Of a stretch of 64,000 bases of DNA, positions 26,747 through 35,076 are shown one piece after another. The DNA comes from Sphingobium sufflavum. GTDB lineage: Bacteria; Pseudomonadota; Alphaproteobacteria; Sphingomonadales; Sphingomonadaceae. Position numbers and translations under genes: made by a program. Each line of letters opens with the position of its first letter. Position 1 is the first letter of the stretch. The DNA lies in contig NZ_JAJSSH010000001.1 of NCBI RefSeq assembly GCF_021403115.1, positions 496,001 through 560,000 of the forward strand. The letters are read 5' to 3'. The notes below the pieces were generated by a model. It ran no database searches. It was not told where the DNA came from and saw only the letters and a program-made list of their open reading frames with translations.

Positions 26747-27931
26747 TCAGACCAGTTCGACCGCGACCGCCGTCGCCTCGCCGCCGCCGATGCACAGGCT
26801 GGCCACGCCGCGCTTCAGCCCGCGGGTTTCCAGCGCGCCGAGCAGCGTCGCCATGATGCGCGCGCCCGATGCGCCGATGGGGTGGCCCAGCGCCGTCGCG
26901 CCGCCGTTGACGTTCAGCTTCTCGGTCGGGATGCCCAGTTCCTTCTGCGCGATCATCGCGACCACCGCGAACGCCTCGTTCACTTCGAACAGGTCGACGT
27001 CGTCCACGGTCCAGCCGGCCTTCGCCAGCAGCTTGTTGATCGCGGGGACGGGCGCGGAGGTGAACTTGGACGGTTCATGCGCGTGACCGGCGGTCGCGAC
27101 GACGCGGGCGATGATCGGCAGGCCCAGCTTTTCCGCCACCGACTGGCGCGTCATGACCAGCGCGGCCGCGCCGTCCGAGATGGACGAGGCGTTGGCGGCG
27201 GTCACGGTGCCGTCCTTGACGAAGGCGGGCTTGAGGTTCGGGATCTTCTCCGGCATCGCCTTGCCCGGCTGCTCGTCGATGTCGACGATGGTGTCGCCCT
27301 TGCGGCCCGCGACGGTGACGGGGGTGATTTCCTTTTTGAACGCGCCCGAAGCGATCGCCTCGTTCGCGCGGCTCAGCGAGCGCAGCGCATATTCGTCCTG
27401 ATCCTGACGCGTGAACTGATAGTCGCGCACCGCATCTTCCGCGAACACGCCCATCGCCTTGCCGCGATCATAGGCGTCTTCGAGACCGTCCATCATCATG
27501 GTGTCGATGATGGTGTCATGGCCCATCTTGGCGCCGGCGCGATGCTTGGGCAGGGCGTAGGGGGCGTTGGTCATGCTCTCCATACCGCCCGCGATGGCGA
27601 CGTCGATGGAACCGGCGGCCAGCGCGTCATAGGCCATGATCGCGGCCTGCATGCCCGAACCGCACATCTTGTTGATCGTGGTGGCCTCTGCCGAGAGGGG
27701 CAGGCCCGCGCCCAGAGCGGCCTGACGCGCCGGGGCCTGGCCCAGACCGGCGGGCAGGACGCAGCCCATGTACACGCGCTCGACCAGTTCCGGGTTCACA
27801 CCCGCGCGCTCGACAGCGGCCTTGACCGCGACCGCGCCCAGTTCCGGCGAGGTGGCACCCGCGAGGGCGCCCTGAAAACCGCCCATCGGGGTGCGGGCAT
27901 AGCTGGCGATGACGACCGGATCAGTGCTCAT
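26747..27931 (-). CDS. Acetyl-CoA acetyltransferase (thiolase)
   Basis: 394 residues from ATG 27931, seven bases after AGGA; an ATG two codons earlier lacks spacing. INKMCGSGMQAAIMAYDAL holds the nucleophilic Cys, NVNGGATALGHPIGASGA the His and SLCIGGGEATAVAVE the second Cys. It is the biosynthetic/degradative acetoacetyl-CoA thiolase type, distinct from the thiolase at 24614. It is divergent from the TetR gene at 28067 across a palindrome, making it the likely first target of that regulator. Confidence 0.9.
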   Translation of the reverse strand: MSTDPVVIASYARTPMGGFQGALAGATSPELGAVAVKAAVERAGVNPELVERVYMGCVLPAGLGQAPARQAALGAGLPLSAEATTINKMCGSGMQAAIMAYDALAAGSIDVAIAGGMESMTNAPYALPKHRAGAKMGHDTIIDTMMMDGLEDAYDRGKAMGVFAEDAVRDYQFTRQDQDEYALRSLSRANEAIASGAFKKEITPVTVAGRKGDTIVDIDEQPGKAMPEKIPNLKPAFVKDGTVTAANASSISDGAAALVMTRQSVAEKLGLPIIARVVATAGHAHEPSKFTSAPVPAINKLLAKAGWTVDDVDLFEVNEAFAVVAMIAQKELGIPTEKLNVNGGATALGHPIGASGARIMATLLGALETRGLKRGVASLCIGGGEATAVAVELV

Positions 27932-28015
27932 GGACATATCCTCATATGGCAGGCGAATGGCGGTTGCCATGCGCGCGATGGAGCGATTTTGCTAGCGGGA
28001 ATCACCCGTACGTAA

Positions 28016-28035
28016 TCTATTTACTGGTGAGTAGA
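28016..28035. promoter_or_regulatory. 20-bp imperfect palindrome between thiolase and TetR genes
   Basis: TCTATTTAC-TG-GTGAGTAGA: seven of nine positions are symmetric (consensus TCTAYTYAC/GTRARTAGA). It lies in the 135-bp divergent promoter region and is typical of TetR operators of fatty-acid or CoA-thioester regulators. Confidence 0.55.
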
Positions 28036-28066
28036 CATATGGCCCGCACCCTGTCAAGATTAAGCC

Positions 28067-28696
28067 ATGCCCCGCCCCCAGAATGACGATTCTCCGTTTC
28101 TCGATAATGACGCCCGTGCCGAACTGCGCGAGCGCAAGCGCGACGCCATATTGGTCGCCGCCGTGCAGATGTTCAACGAGCGCGGCTATCACGCCACGTC
28201 GCTGGACGATGTGGCGGCACAGCTTGGCGTGTCCAAGCCGCTGGTCTATCATTATCTGGGCAACAAGGAGCAGGTGCTGCTGCGCTGCATGGCGCGCGGA
28301 TTGCAGGAATTGCAGGAGGCGTTTCATGCCGCCCGCTCGACGGGCGGCACGGGTCTCGACCGGCTGCGCCGCTATCTGGTCGGCTATGCGGAGGTCATCA
28401 TGGCGGATTTCGGCCGCTGCGTGATCCGCACGGGGGACGAGGTTCTGTCGGCCGAGAGCCGCCCCGTGTTTCGCGCCGACAAGCGCAAGATCGATTCGCA
28501 ACTGCGCGTTCTGGTGACGGAGGCGATGGAGGATGGATCGGTCGAGGTGGGGGATGTGCGCTTTGCGACATTCGCCATTGCCGGTGCGCTCAACTGGCCC
28601 GCCCGCTGGCACAGGGACGATGGCGCGCGGTCCACGCGGGAGGTGGCGGAAGAACTGGCGCGCTTCCTGGTGGAAGGGTTGCGGCCACGGGGGTAG
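28067..28696 (+). CDS. TetR family regulator of the adjacent beta-oxidation genes
   Basis: 209 residues. ERKRDAILVAAVQMFNERGYHATSLDDVAAQLGVSKPLVYHYLGNKEQVLLRCM is a textbook TetR DNA-binding domain (residues 22-75). The C-terminal part ends ALNWPARWHRDDGARSTREVAEELARFLVEGL, the TetR_C pattern of KstR2/FadR-like regulators that sense acyl-CoA (comparison from memory). Divergent from the thiolase gene with a palindrome between, so it probably represses the thiolase and itself. Confidence 0.85.
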   Translation: MPRPQNDDSPFLDNDARAELRERKRDAILVAAVQMFNERGYHATSLDDVAAQLGVSKPLVYHYLGNKEQVLLRCMARGLQELQEAFHAARSTGGTGLDRLRRYLVGYAEVIMADFGRCVIRTGDEVLSAESRPVFRADKRKIDSQLRVLVTEAMEDGSVEVGDVRFATFAIAGALNWPARWHRDDGARSTREVAEELARFLVEGLRPRG

Positions 28697-28927
28697 GGGC
28701 TGGTTCGTCGTCCGCATGTGATTGGGGCCTGAGCGAGGCAATTGGCTCGCCTCTGCGGTCGCGGGCCATGGCCCTTCTGGCTTAGGATCGCGCTACGCCC
28801 CGTGTCCCGGCCCCGTTGCGGCCTGCCGTCCGGCACGTCCGCAATTCATTACGGGTACAGCATGGCGGACTATGACGAGAACGATGTTCCGCATGGGCGT
28901 GGGGCGGCAGTGTGCAGAGGAATGATG

Positions 28928-29317
28928 ATGGCCGGACGATATTTTCAGGGCGTGCGGATGGTCGCGGGTGCGGCGCTGCTGCTGGGCGCGGCGCAGGTGC
29001 AGGCGGCGCAGCCGGTGACGGGCAAGTGGTTGACCGAGAATGGCGAGGCGGTGATCGACATCGCGCCGTGCGGCAAGGCGCTGTGCGGCAAGGTGGTCAA
29101 GGTGCTGAAGCCCAAGCCGGGCGAGAAATCCACGGTGGGCGTCGCGATCATCACCGGGCTGGTCGATGCGGGATCGCTGTGGAAGGGCAAGATACTGAAC
29201 CCGGCGTCGGGCAAGCTCTATGACGCCAAGGTGCAGCGCACCGCCAATGGCAGCCTGTCGGTGCAGGGGTGCCTGATGTTCATCTGCAAGGGGCCGACCT
29301 GGACGCCGACGAGCTGA
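28928..29317 (+). CDS. Exported DUF2147 family protein
   Basis: 129 residues from ATG 28928, seven bases after AGAGG; ATGs at 28922 and 28925 are too close to that site. Residues 1-22 form a signal peptide (MAGRYFQGVRMVAGAALLLGAAQVQAA). The mature part has GKWLTENGEAVIDIAPCGKALCGKVV and YDAKVQRTANGSLSVQGCLMFICKGPTW, the DUF2147 signature with paired cysteines. The family is periplasmic and of unknown role, often linked to lipid or envelope stress genes. Confidence 0.75.
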   Translation: MAGRYFQGVRMVAGAALLLGAAQVQAAQPVTGKWLTENGEAVIDIAPCGKALCGKVVKVLKPKPGEKSTVGVAIITGLVDAGSLWKGKILNPASGKLYDAKVQRTANGSLSVQGCLMFICKGPTWTPTS

Positions 29318-29592
29318 AGGACCGGGATCGGGTTTGGCCGGACGGGCGGGCATGGACCGGCGACCGGGGCGGGATGCGGAGGCGGCAGCGGCCCCGGTCA
29401 AGCCCAGGCGTTGGCATGGACAAGGGGTGGGAGGCCATGCCGCGCCGCGCGCCGGTGGATAATGGCCCCCGGCCATAGATTTGGCTCCCCCGCATATCCG
29501 CGCGCGGTTGCCGCCGCGACGATCCATCGCCTAGCATCCCGGTCATCGGCGGCATCCACCATGATGGCCGCAACGCGATGAGGGACAGGCCA

Positions 29593-30651
29593 ATGCCACT
29601 GACGCCAGACGATGTTTTGGGAGCGGACCTTTCGGGCGGCCTGTCGCCGGACAAGGAACTGGTCTTTGCCGCGCAGCCCGACGACCCGGACATGCGCGAG
29701 AGCATGTCCCTGTGGCTCTATGACGACCGGGGCCGCTTTGCCTTTCCGCGCATGGGCATAGAGGCGGAGGCGAGCAGTTGGGACAATCGCCGGGTGCAGG
29801 GCAATTTCAGCTTTCCCGGCGGGCGCATCCTGAACGGTGCGGGCATCGGCGCGGCCCATTCGCCCATCGCCGCCGACGGCCGCCCGACCATATTGGGCGC
29901 GGGGCCGATCCGTTTCGAGATGCTGGAGCCGTTCCGCCGCTGGCGCGTGGTCTTCGACGGATCGGTGATCGACGGGACGAGCGAGCAACAGATTGCCAAG
30001 ACGCTGGACCCCGCGCGCCGGACCGATGTGCGGCTCGATGTGGAACTGGAAATGGTGGTGCCCGCCTGGGTGCAGGATCTGTCGCCCGAAGCGGTCGCGA
30101 AACTCTCGCCGGAGGCGCAGGTGGAGGCCGCGAACATGGGCATCGGCTGGCGGCTGGAGCAATTGTTCCGGGCGCGCGGCACCTACACCGTCGATGGGCA
30201 GACCCATGACTTCACCGGTACCGGATCGCGTATCAAGCGGCAGAGCGTGCGCCCGCTGGCGGGCTTTCGCGGCCATACATGGCAATCGGCGGTGTTCCCC
30301 AACGGCGATGGTTTCGGCTCCCTCGCCTATCCCCCGCGTGACGACGGGAGCGAGGGGCATAATGACGCCTATGTCTATAAGGACGGGCGCTTCTACCCCG
30401 CGAAACTGGTGCGGGTGCCGTGGCTGCGCCGCATCGTCAGCGAGGGGGACGATGTGTCGCTGGCGCTGGAATCGGACCTGGGCATCACGGAGATCGGCGG
30501 GGTGACGTCGCCCTCCACTTTCCGCGTCGGCAATCCGGACATCGGCGGGCTGAACCTGCAGCAGGGCGGGGCGGTGTACACATGGGGCGACCAGAGCGCC
30601 TATGGCATGATCGAACGGTCGGCGCATGAGAGCCTGACCGCGATCGGCTGA
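29593..30651 (+). CDS. DUF7064/CrtC-like beta-sandwich protein
   Basis: 352 residues from ATG 29593, with GAGGGACAGG upstream. The chain has two beta-rich halves: SLWLYDDRGRFAFPRMGIEAEASSWDNRRVQGNF, FRRWRVVFDGSVIDG and, in the second half, FTGTGSRIKRQSVRPLAGFRGHTWQSAVFPNGDGFGSLAYPP, recalling hydroxyneurosporene-synthase (CrtC)-like hydratases and the DUF7064 family of sphingomonad and mycobacterial catabolic clusters. That assignment is from pattern memory and uncertain. It borders the F420 island and converges on the first LLM gene. Confidence 0.55.
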   Translation: MPLTPDDVLGADLSGGLSPDKELVFAAQPDDPDMRESMSLWLYDDRGRFAFPRMGIEAEASSWDNRRVQGNFSFPGGRILNGAGIGAAHSPIAADGRPTILGAGPIRFEMLEPFRRWRVVFDGSVIDGTSEQQIAKTLDPARRTDVRLDVELEMVVPAWVQDLSPEAVAKLSPEAQVEAANMGIGWRLEQLFRARGTYTVDGQTHDFTGTGSRIKRQSVRPLAGFRGHTWQSAVFPNGDGFGSLAYPPRDDGSEGHNDAYVYKDGRFYPAKLVRVPWLRRIVSEGDDVSLALESDLGITEIGGVTSPSTFRVGNPDIGGLNLQQGGAVYTWGDQSAYGMIERSAHESLTAIG

Positions 30652-30661
30652 TCGGCCGAAT

Positions 30662-30692
30662 CTCGTCATCCCGGCGCAGGCTGGGATGATGA
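30662..30692. repeat. REP-like hairpin CTCGTCATCCC..GGGATGATGAG
   Basis: Stem CTCGTCATCCC / GGGATGATGAG (one mismatch) with a 9-base loop, in the 84-bp convergent gap between the genes ending at 30651 and 30736. May serve as a bidirectional transcription barrier. Confidence 0.6.
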
Positions 30693-30735
30693 GAGCAGGC
30701 TGCCCCTCCCGCGAATGGGGAGGGGCGCGCCTCCC

Positions 30736-31653
30736 TCACTGCACCTTGGCGATAACCTCTTCGCCGATGCGGGCCACATCCTCCAGCCACTCGGCGCGGG
30801 TCGCGCCCTTCACGGTGACGCCTGCGGTCGATACGCCCAGTTCGCGGTACGTGCCGATGCGATCGACGATCTCCTGGCTGGTCAGCACCTCGCCCGGCTT
30901 GTTGACCCCGCCCAGCACGATCTCCGGCAACTGCGCGCGCCCGACCTTGGCGGCGTAATCCTTCATATAGTCGATGGCGGCCTTCAGATCGTCTTCATTG
31001 GTGATCTCCGCCGTGCGGGTCGTGTTGCTGTTCACGCCGCCGCCCATGGTGAAGAAGGGGTTCCAGCCGTCGGCCATGTCCACCACGCGGCGGATCGCCC
31101 GCTTGGCGTTGCCGCCGACATAGATGGGCAGGTGCGGGGTCTGGGGCGAACCGGGGATGATGCGGTTGCCGAACGCCTGGTATCCGTCGCCCTCGAACGT
31201 GAATTCCTCGCCCGATGTCGCCAGCCGGATCGCCTGGATATATTCGTCCATCAACTCGTTGCGCTTTTCGAAATCCACGCCCAGCGCGCGATATTCGCCC
31301 TTCAGATAGCCCGCGCCCACGGAGAGGGTCACGCGCCCGCCGGAGAAGCTGTCCAGCGTGGTGATGTCGCGCGCGACGATGAAGGGGTTGCGATAGGGCA
31401 GGACGAGGATGCCGGTCTGGAGCCGCAGCGTCTTCGTATGCGCCGCCAGCAGCGACAGCATCACGAACGGGGCCTGCGCATGATGGCCGCCCGCGTCCAG
31501 CCAGCGCCCGGTCGGCACGGGATGATCGGTGACGAGGCCGGCGTTGAAGCCCGCCTTCTCCACCGCCTGGCCGATTGCGATCACGGCCTCCATCGTGCCG
31601 AATTCGGCGGGGGCGTCGGTATGGTCGAACGGCAGGGGACAGTTGATCTTCAT
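30736..31653 (-). CDS. LLM class F420-dependent oxidoreductase
   Basis: 305 residues, luciferase-like TIM barrel. MEAVIAIGQAVEKAGFNAGLVTDHPVPTG, LSLLAAHTKTLRLQTGILVLPYRNPFIVARDITTLDSFSGGRVTLSVGAGYLKGEYRALG and LPIYVGGNAKRAIRRVVDMADGWNPF follow the F420-type LLM pattern (TIGR03619-like), including TDH near the N-terminus and the SGGR loop. It should transfer hydride between F420 and an unsaturated or carbonyl substrate in the cytoplasm. It lies 48 bp downstream of an SDR gene and 1 kb from cofC. Confidence 0.85.
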   Translation of the reverse strand: MKINCPLPFDHTDAPAEFGTMEAVIAIGQAVEKAGFNAGLVTDHPVPTGRWLDAGGHHAQAPFVMLSLLAAHTKTLRLQTGILVLPYRNPFIVARDITTLDSFSGGRVTLSVGAGYLKGEYRALGVDFEKRNELMDEYIQAIRLATSGEEFTFEGDGYQAFGNRIIPGSPQTPHLPIYVGGNAKRAIRRVVDMADGWNPFFTMGGGVNSNTTRTAEITNEDDLKAAIDYMKDYAAKVGRAQLPEIVLGGVNKPGEVLTSQEIVDRIGTYRELGVSTAGVTVKGATRAEWLEDVARIGEEVIAKVQ

Positions 31654-31701
31654 GCGGGCTTTCCTTTCGATCCTCTATAATCTGTTCTGGCGACAGCCGG
31701 G

Positions 31702-32568
31702 TCAGGCCGGGGTGGTCGGCACCTCGACCAGCACCCATTTGCCGCTGTTCTTGTCGCGCACCCAGCCGGACGAGGCCCAGCTTCCGCCGTCCACCGGCAA
31801 CACGATGCCGGTGACATAGCTGCTCATCGCGGACGCCAGATACAGCGCGGCATGGCCGCACTCCACGTCGATGCCGGGCCGTTGCAGGGGAATGCGGCGC
31901 GCGGTGGCGTCCGCCATTTCCGGCGTGATGGGCAGCCATTTGGCCTCGTCCACCGGGCCGGTGACATTGCCGCGCGTGCCCGGCGACATGGTCCAGTCGG
32001 GCGCGATCACATTCACGCGGATGCCATGTTCGGCCAGTTCCAGCGCCATGGTGCGGGTGTAGTTGTTCATGCCCGCCTTGCACGCCGAATAGACGGCGTA
32101 TCCGGGCGCGGCCCGCGACCCCTCGATGCTGGACACGTTGATGATGCTGCCGCCCCGGCCGCCCTCGATCATCACCGGCACGGCGGCGGAGGTCGCGGCG
32201 AGCATGGAGACGAGGTTGAGGTCGATATGCCGGCGCCAGCTGTTCTCGCTCTGCTCCAGGAAATTCTTGCGGCTGACCCCGCCCGCATTGTTGACGAGGA
32301 TGTCGATGCGGCCGAACCGCGCCTTTGCCGCGTCGACCATCGCCCGGACCTGATCGGTCTTGCTCATGTCGGTGGGGACGGTCAGGCACTGGCGGCCCAG
32401 TTCGGTCACGCGGGCCTCCACCTCGGCGCAGCGTTCGGGGATAATCTCCGCGATCACGATGTCCGCGCCCGCTTGCGCCAGCGCCAGCGCGATGGCCCGG
32501 CCGATCCCGCCGCCGCCGCCGGTGACGATGGCGACCTGTCCATCGAGCTGGGTGATGCTGGCTGCCAC
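31702..32568 (-). CDS. Short-chain dehydrogenase/reductase in the F420 island
   Basis: 288 residues. VTGGGGGIGRAIALALAQAG, DILVNNAGGVSRKN, Ser in INVSSIEGSRAAPG and YAVYSACKAGMNNY form a complete classical active site. Compared with other SDRs here it carries a ~25-residue C-terminal extension (GWVRDKNSGKWVLVEVPTTPA). Same direction as the LLM gene downstream, so the two are likely an operon combining an SDR and an F420 enzyme. The upstream region has GAAT-N4-ATTC palindromic sequence at about 32584-32596. Confidence 0.85.
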   Translation of the reverse strand: MAASITQLDGQVAIVTGGGGGIGRAIALALAQAGADIVIAEIIPERCAEVEARVTELGRQCLTVPTDMSKTDQVRAMVDAAKARFGRIDILVNNAGGVSRKNFLEQSENSWRRHIDLNLVSMLAATSAAVPVMIEGGRGGSIINVSSIEGSRAAPGYAVYSACKAGMNNYTRTMALELAEHGIRVNVIAPDWTMSPGTRGNVTGPVDEAKWLPITPEMADATARRIPLQRPGIDVECGHAALYLASAMSSYVTGIVLPVDGGSWASSGWVRDKNSGKWVLVEVPTTPA

Positions 32569-32736
32569 GATCCGTCCCCTATTATGAATAGCAATTCACA
32601 TTGCCATCATGCCATGCGTGATGCGAGTCAATCACCCCCGATCCATGTCGCCACGGCATATCGGCGGGGCGATGCGGCGGCGGGACCGATGGCCTGTCCG
32701 CTGGTGGCGCAGGGCGGGTGCGCGGGGCAAGCGTCC

Positions 32737-33333
32737 TTAGCCGTGGGTGGCGGTCCGATCTATGGCAATAGGCCATGAAAAGCCGTGCGTGGTCGCGGCG
32801 TGCAGGCCGACGGCGTCGTCCACGTCGCAGGACAGGCCATCGCGCGCGACCAGCGCCGCATCGGGCAGCCGCTGCCGGTGCGTGGCAAGGCTGTCCGCGC
32901 CGAACGCCGGGGCAAAGGTCCGCGCATCGGCCAGCGCGATGGCGTTGGTGCCCCGTCCCGCCATGTCCGCCGCCAGCGCGCTCCCCGCCGCTTCCGCCGC
33001 ATCGAGCAGCGTTCGCAGGTCGGCGGGGGTCAGGAGCGGCAGGTCGGCATGGAGAAACAGGGTCGCGCCGGGTGCGACCTCCGCGCGGGCGGCGGCCAGT
33101 TCCCCGTTCAGCCCGCGCCCACCATCCCGAACCCACAGGGCCGGAGCCAGCGCGGGATCGACCGGTGCGACGAGCCGGATCGCGGTGATGCCCGGCACCG
33201 CCGCCAGCACCCCGACCACATGCCGCGCCATGGCGAGGGCGAGGGCGTTGCGCTCCGCCTCCGACAGCAGGGGGGCCAGCCGCGTCTTGCACGGGCGGCC
33301 ATGGTTGAAGGGGACGATGGCGGTCCACTGCAT
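32737..33333 (-). CDS. cofC: 2-phospho-L-lactate (phosphoenolpyruvate) guanylyltransferase CofC
   Basis: 198 residues. The nucleotidyltransferase fold starts TAIVPFNHGRPCKTRLAPLLS, in place of the usual VPxKxxxxAKTRL, and continues with LFLHADLPLLTPADL, holding the metal-binding Asp, and GTNAIALADARTFAPAFGADSLATHRQ (RGTNA/L and FGxxSxxxH are CofC/FbiD signatures). It joins GMP to a three-carbon phosphoacid (2-phospholactate, phosphoenolpyruvate or 3-phosphoglycerate) to make the donor for CofD. Its ATG overlaps the cofD stop (TGATG at 33331-33335). Confidence 0.9.
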   Translation of the reverse strand: MQWTAIVPFNHGRPCKTRLAPLLSEAERNALALAMARHVVGVLAAVPGITAIRLVAPVDPALAPALWVRDGGRGLNGELAAARAEVAPGATLFLHADLPLLTPADLRTLLDAAEAAGSALAADMAGRGTNAIALADARTFAPAFGADSLATHRQRLPDAALVARDGLSCDVDDAVGLHAATTHGFSWPIAIDRTATHG

Positions 33334-34253
33334 CAGGGGATCAGGCTTTTCGCCAGCGCCATGGCTTCCCGCGCGACATGGATCTTGTCGTCCAGCGTCT
33401 TCATCAGTGTGTGCGTCGCGCGGGCGGGGATGGCCGCCGGGGCCGCGTCGCTGGCGTCGACCAGCAGCGCGTCGACAAAGGCGGCATAATGGTCGGCGAT
33501 GGCGTCATTGTCGGGGGCGATGTCCAGTTCCGCCATGATCTTGGCGGTCGGCCCCTTGACCGCCGTGCCGCCGACGATGGGGGAGATGGCGACGATGGGC
33601 GCGCGGGTCTGCTCCAGCGCGGCGGCGATGTCCGCCACCGCCAGCAGCGGATCGACCGACAGATAGGGGTTGGACGGCGCAATGAAGACGGCGTCGGCGG
33701 AGAGGATCGCGTCCACCACGCCCGGCGCGGCCCGTGCCGCCTGCGCGCCCTCGAACCGGATCGCGGATACTTTTGGCGCGCATTGCCGCCCGACGAAATA
33801 GCGCTGGAACTCCAGTTCGCCCTCGTCCGTGTCGACGAAGGTGCGGACCGGATCTTCGCTCATCGGCAGGATGCGGGTGGGGATGCCCCATGCCGCCGCG
33901 AAATCCGCGACGATGGCGGACAGCGTCTCGCCCCGCGCCAGCCGTTCCGACCGCAGGACATGCAGCGCCAGATCGCCGTCGCCCAGCCGGAACCAGTCCG
34001 GCCCGCCCAGTTCCTGCACGGCGGACAGGAAACTCCATGTCTCCCCTTCCCGGCCCCAGCCCTGCGCCACATTGGACTTGCCGGACAAGGCGTAGAGAAG
34101 CGTGTCGATGTCCGGCGAGACATGGAGGCCGAGGTGGCGGAAATCGTCGCCCGTGTTGACGATGGCGGTGACGGTGTCGGCAAGGCCGGATCGCTCCAGC
34201 CCCAGCACGAACTTCGCGCCGCCCACGCCGCCGGTCAATACGACTGCCTTCAT
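33333..34253 (-). CDS. cofD: 2-phospho-L-lactate transferase CofD (FbiA)
   Basis: 306 residues from ATG 34253; the frame is open further upstream but that is only the antisense of cofE. MKAVVLTGGVGGAKFVLGLE is the diagnostic N-terminus, followed by VNTGDDFRHLGLHVSPDIDTLLYALSG, EGELEFQRYFVGRQCAPKV and IAPSNPYLSVDPLLAV, which bind Fo and the GDP-linked donor. It transfers the phospho-three-carbon unit to Fo, giving F420-0 or dehydro-F420-0. Overlaps cofE by ATGA and cofC by TGATG. Confidence 0.95.
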   Translation of the reverse strand: MKAVVLTGGVGGAKFVLGLERSGLADTVTAIVNTGDDFRHLGLHVSPDIDTLLYALSGKSNVAQGWGREGETWSFLSAVQELGGPDWFRLGDGDLALHVLRSERLARGETLSAIVADFAAAWGIPTRILPMSEDPVRTFVDTDEGELEFQRYFVGRQCAPKVSAIRFEGAQAARAAPGVVDAILSADAVFIAPSNPYLSVDPLLAVADIAAALEQTRAPIVAISPIVGGTAVKGPTAKIMAELDIAPDNDAIADHYAAFVDALLVDASDAAPAAIPARATHTLMKTLDDKIHVAREAMALAKSLIP

Positions 34254-35005
34254 CGAAACAAATCCTCGTTCAGCGGCCGCACCAGCCGGGTGGCGGGCGC
34301 GGCATCCTCTCCCGCGCCCAGCGTCACGCCGCGCACCAGCACCGCCGGAATCCCCTCCGCGCCCTCGCCCATGGCAAGGCCCGCAGCGGAGGCGAGGAGG
34401 TCGCCATAGGCGATCTGCGTCACCTGCAACACCCGCCCGTCGCGGTCCGTGTCGCCCCGCCGGTCGATGATCGCGGGCAGGCCCGCCGCGCCGATGGCGA
34501 CATTCACCACGCCATGCCGCCAGGGCCGCCCGAAACTGTCCGAAAGCACGACGCCCACATCCACGTCCAGCCGCTGTGCGATGGCGGCGCGGATCGCCTG
34601 TGCCGACGCATCCGGGTCTTCGGGCAGGAGGAGCACCATATCCTCTGCATCCGTGCCGATGTTGGAGGCGTCGATGCCCGCATTGGCCATGACCAGACCC
34701 AGCCTGTGGCGGGTAATGAGCACATTGCGCCCGGTCCGCACCACGTCGGTCGATTCCCGCAGCGCCAGTTCGACCAGCCGCGCATCCTTGCCTATCGCCC
34801 CGGCGATTTCGTCCGCCCGCGCGCCCGGCGCGACGGTGGCAAGGGACAGCCGCCGCCCCTCCGCCTTGGAACAGATTTTCGACGTGACGACCAGTATATC
34901 GCCCGCCTGCACCTGCATCGGACCCAGCGCATCCGCCAGTATCGCGCCCAGGTCGCATCCCGGCGCGACCTCCCCGATGCCGGGCACGGCCTCTATTTGA
35001 ATCAT
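34250..35005 (-). CDS. cofE: Coenzyme F420-0:L-glutamate ligase CofE
   Basis: 251 residues from ATG 35005, with CGGAGAGCAGTTCA upstream. IQIEAVPGIGEVAPGCDLGAILADAL, GDILVVTSKICSKAEGRRLSL, HRLGLVMANAGIDASNIG and VGVVLSDSFGRPWRHGVVNVAIGAAG are the CofE family motifs for GTP and Mn/K binding. It adds glutamates to F420-0. Only the ligase domain is present: the C-terminal flavin-reductase-like domain of mycobacterial FbiB is absent, as in archaeal CofE. First gene of the cofEDC operon and divergent from fbiC. Confidence 0.95.
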   Translation of the reverse strand: MIQIEAVPGIGEVAPGCDLGAILADALGPMQVQAGDILVVTSKICSKAEGRRLSLATVAPGARADEIAGAIGKDARLVELALRESTDVVRTGRNVLITRHRLGLVMANAGIDASNIGTDAEDMVLLLPEDPDASAQAIRAAIAQRLDVDVGVVLSDSFGRPWRHGVVNVAIGAAGLPAIIDRRGDTDRDGRVLQVTQIAYGDLLASAAGLAMGEGAEGIPAVLVRGVTLGAGEDAAPATRLVRPLNEDLFR

Positions 35006-35076
35006 TGAACTGCTCTCCGATAAGTGCTGAGTCTTTAGGCGATTGTCGGGAGAGTGAAACGGGTTTGTACACATCC
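35006..35076. promoter_or_regulatory. Bidirectional promoter of the F420 biosynthesis genes
   Basis: The 71 bp between cofE and fbiC must hold both promoters. CTCTCCGA (35012-35019) and TCGGGAGAG (35046-35054) are nearly inverse and provide the ribosome binding sites for the two directions. No standard -35/-10 pair can be assigned with confidence. Confidence 0.55.
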
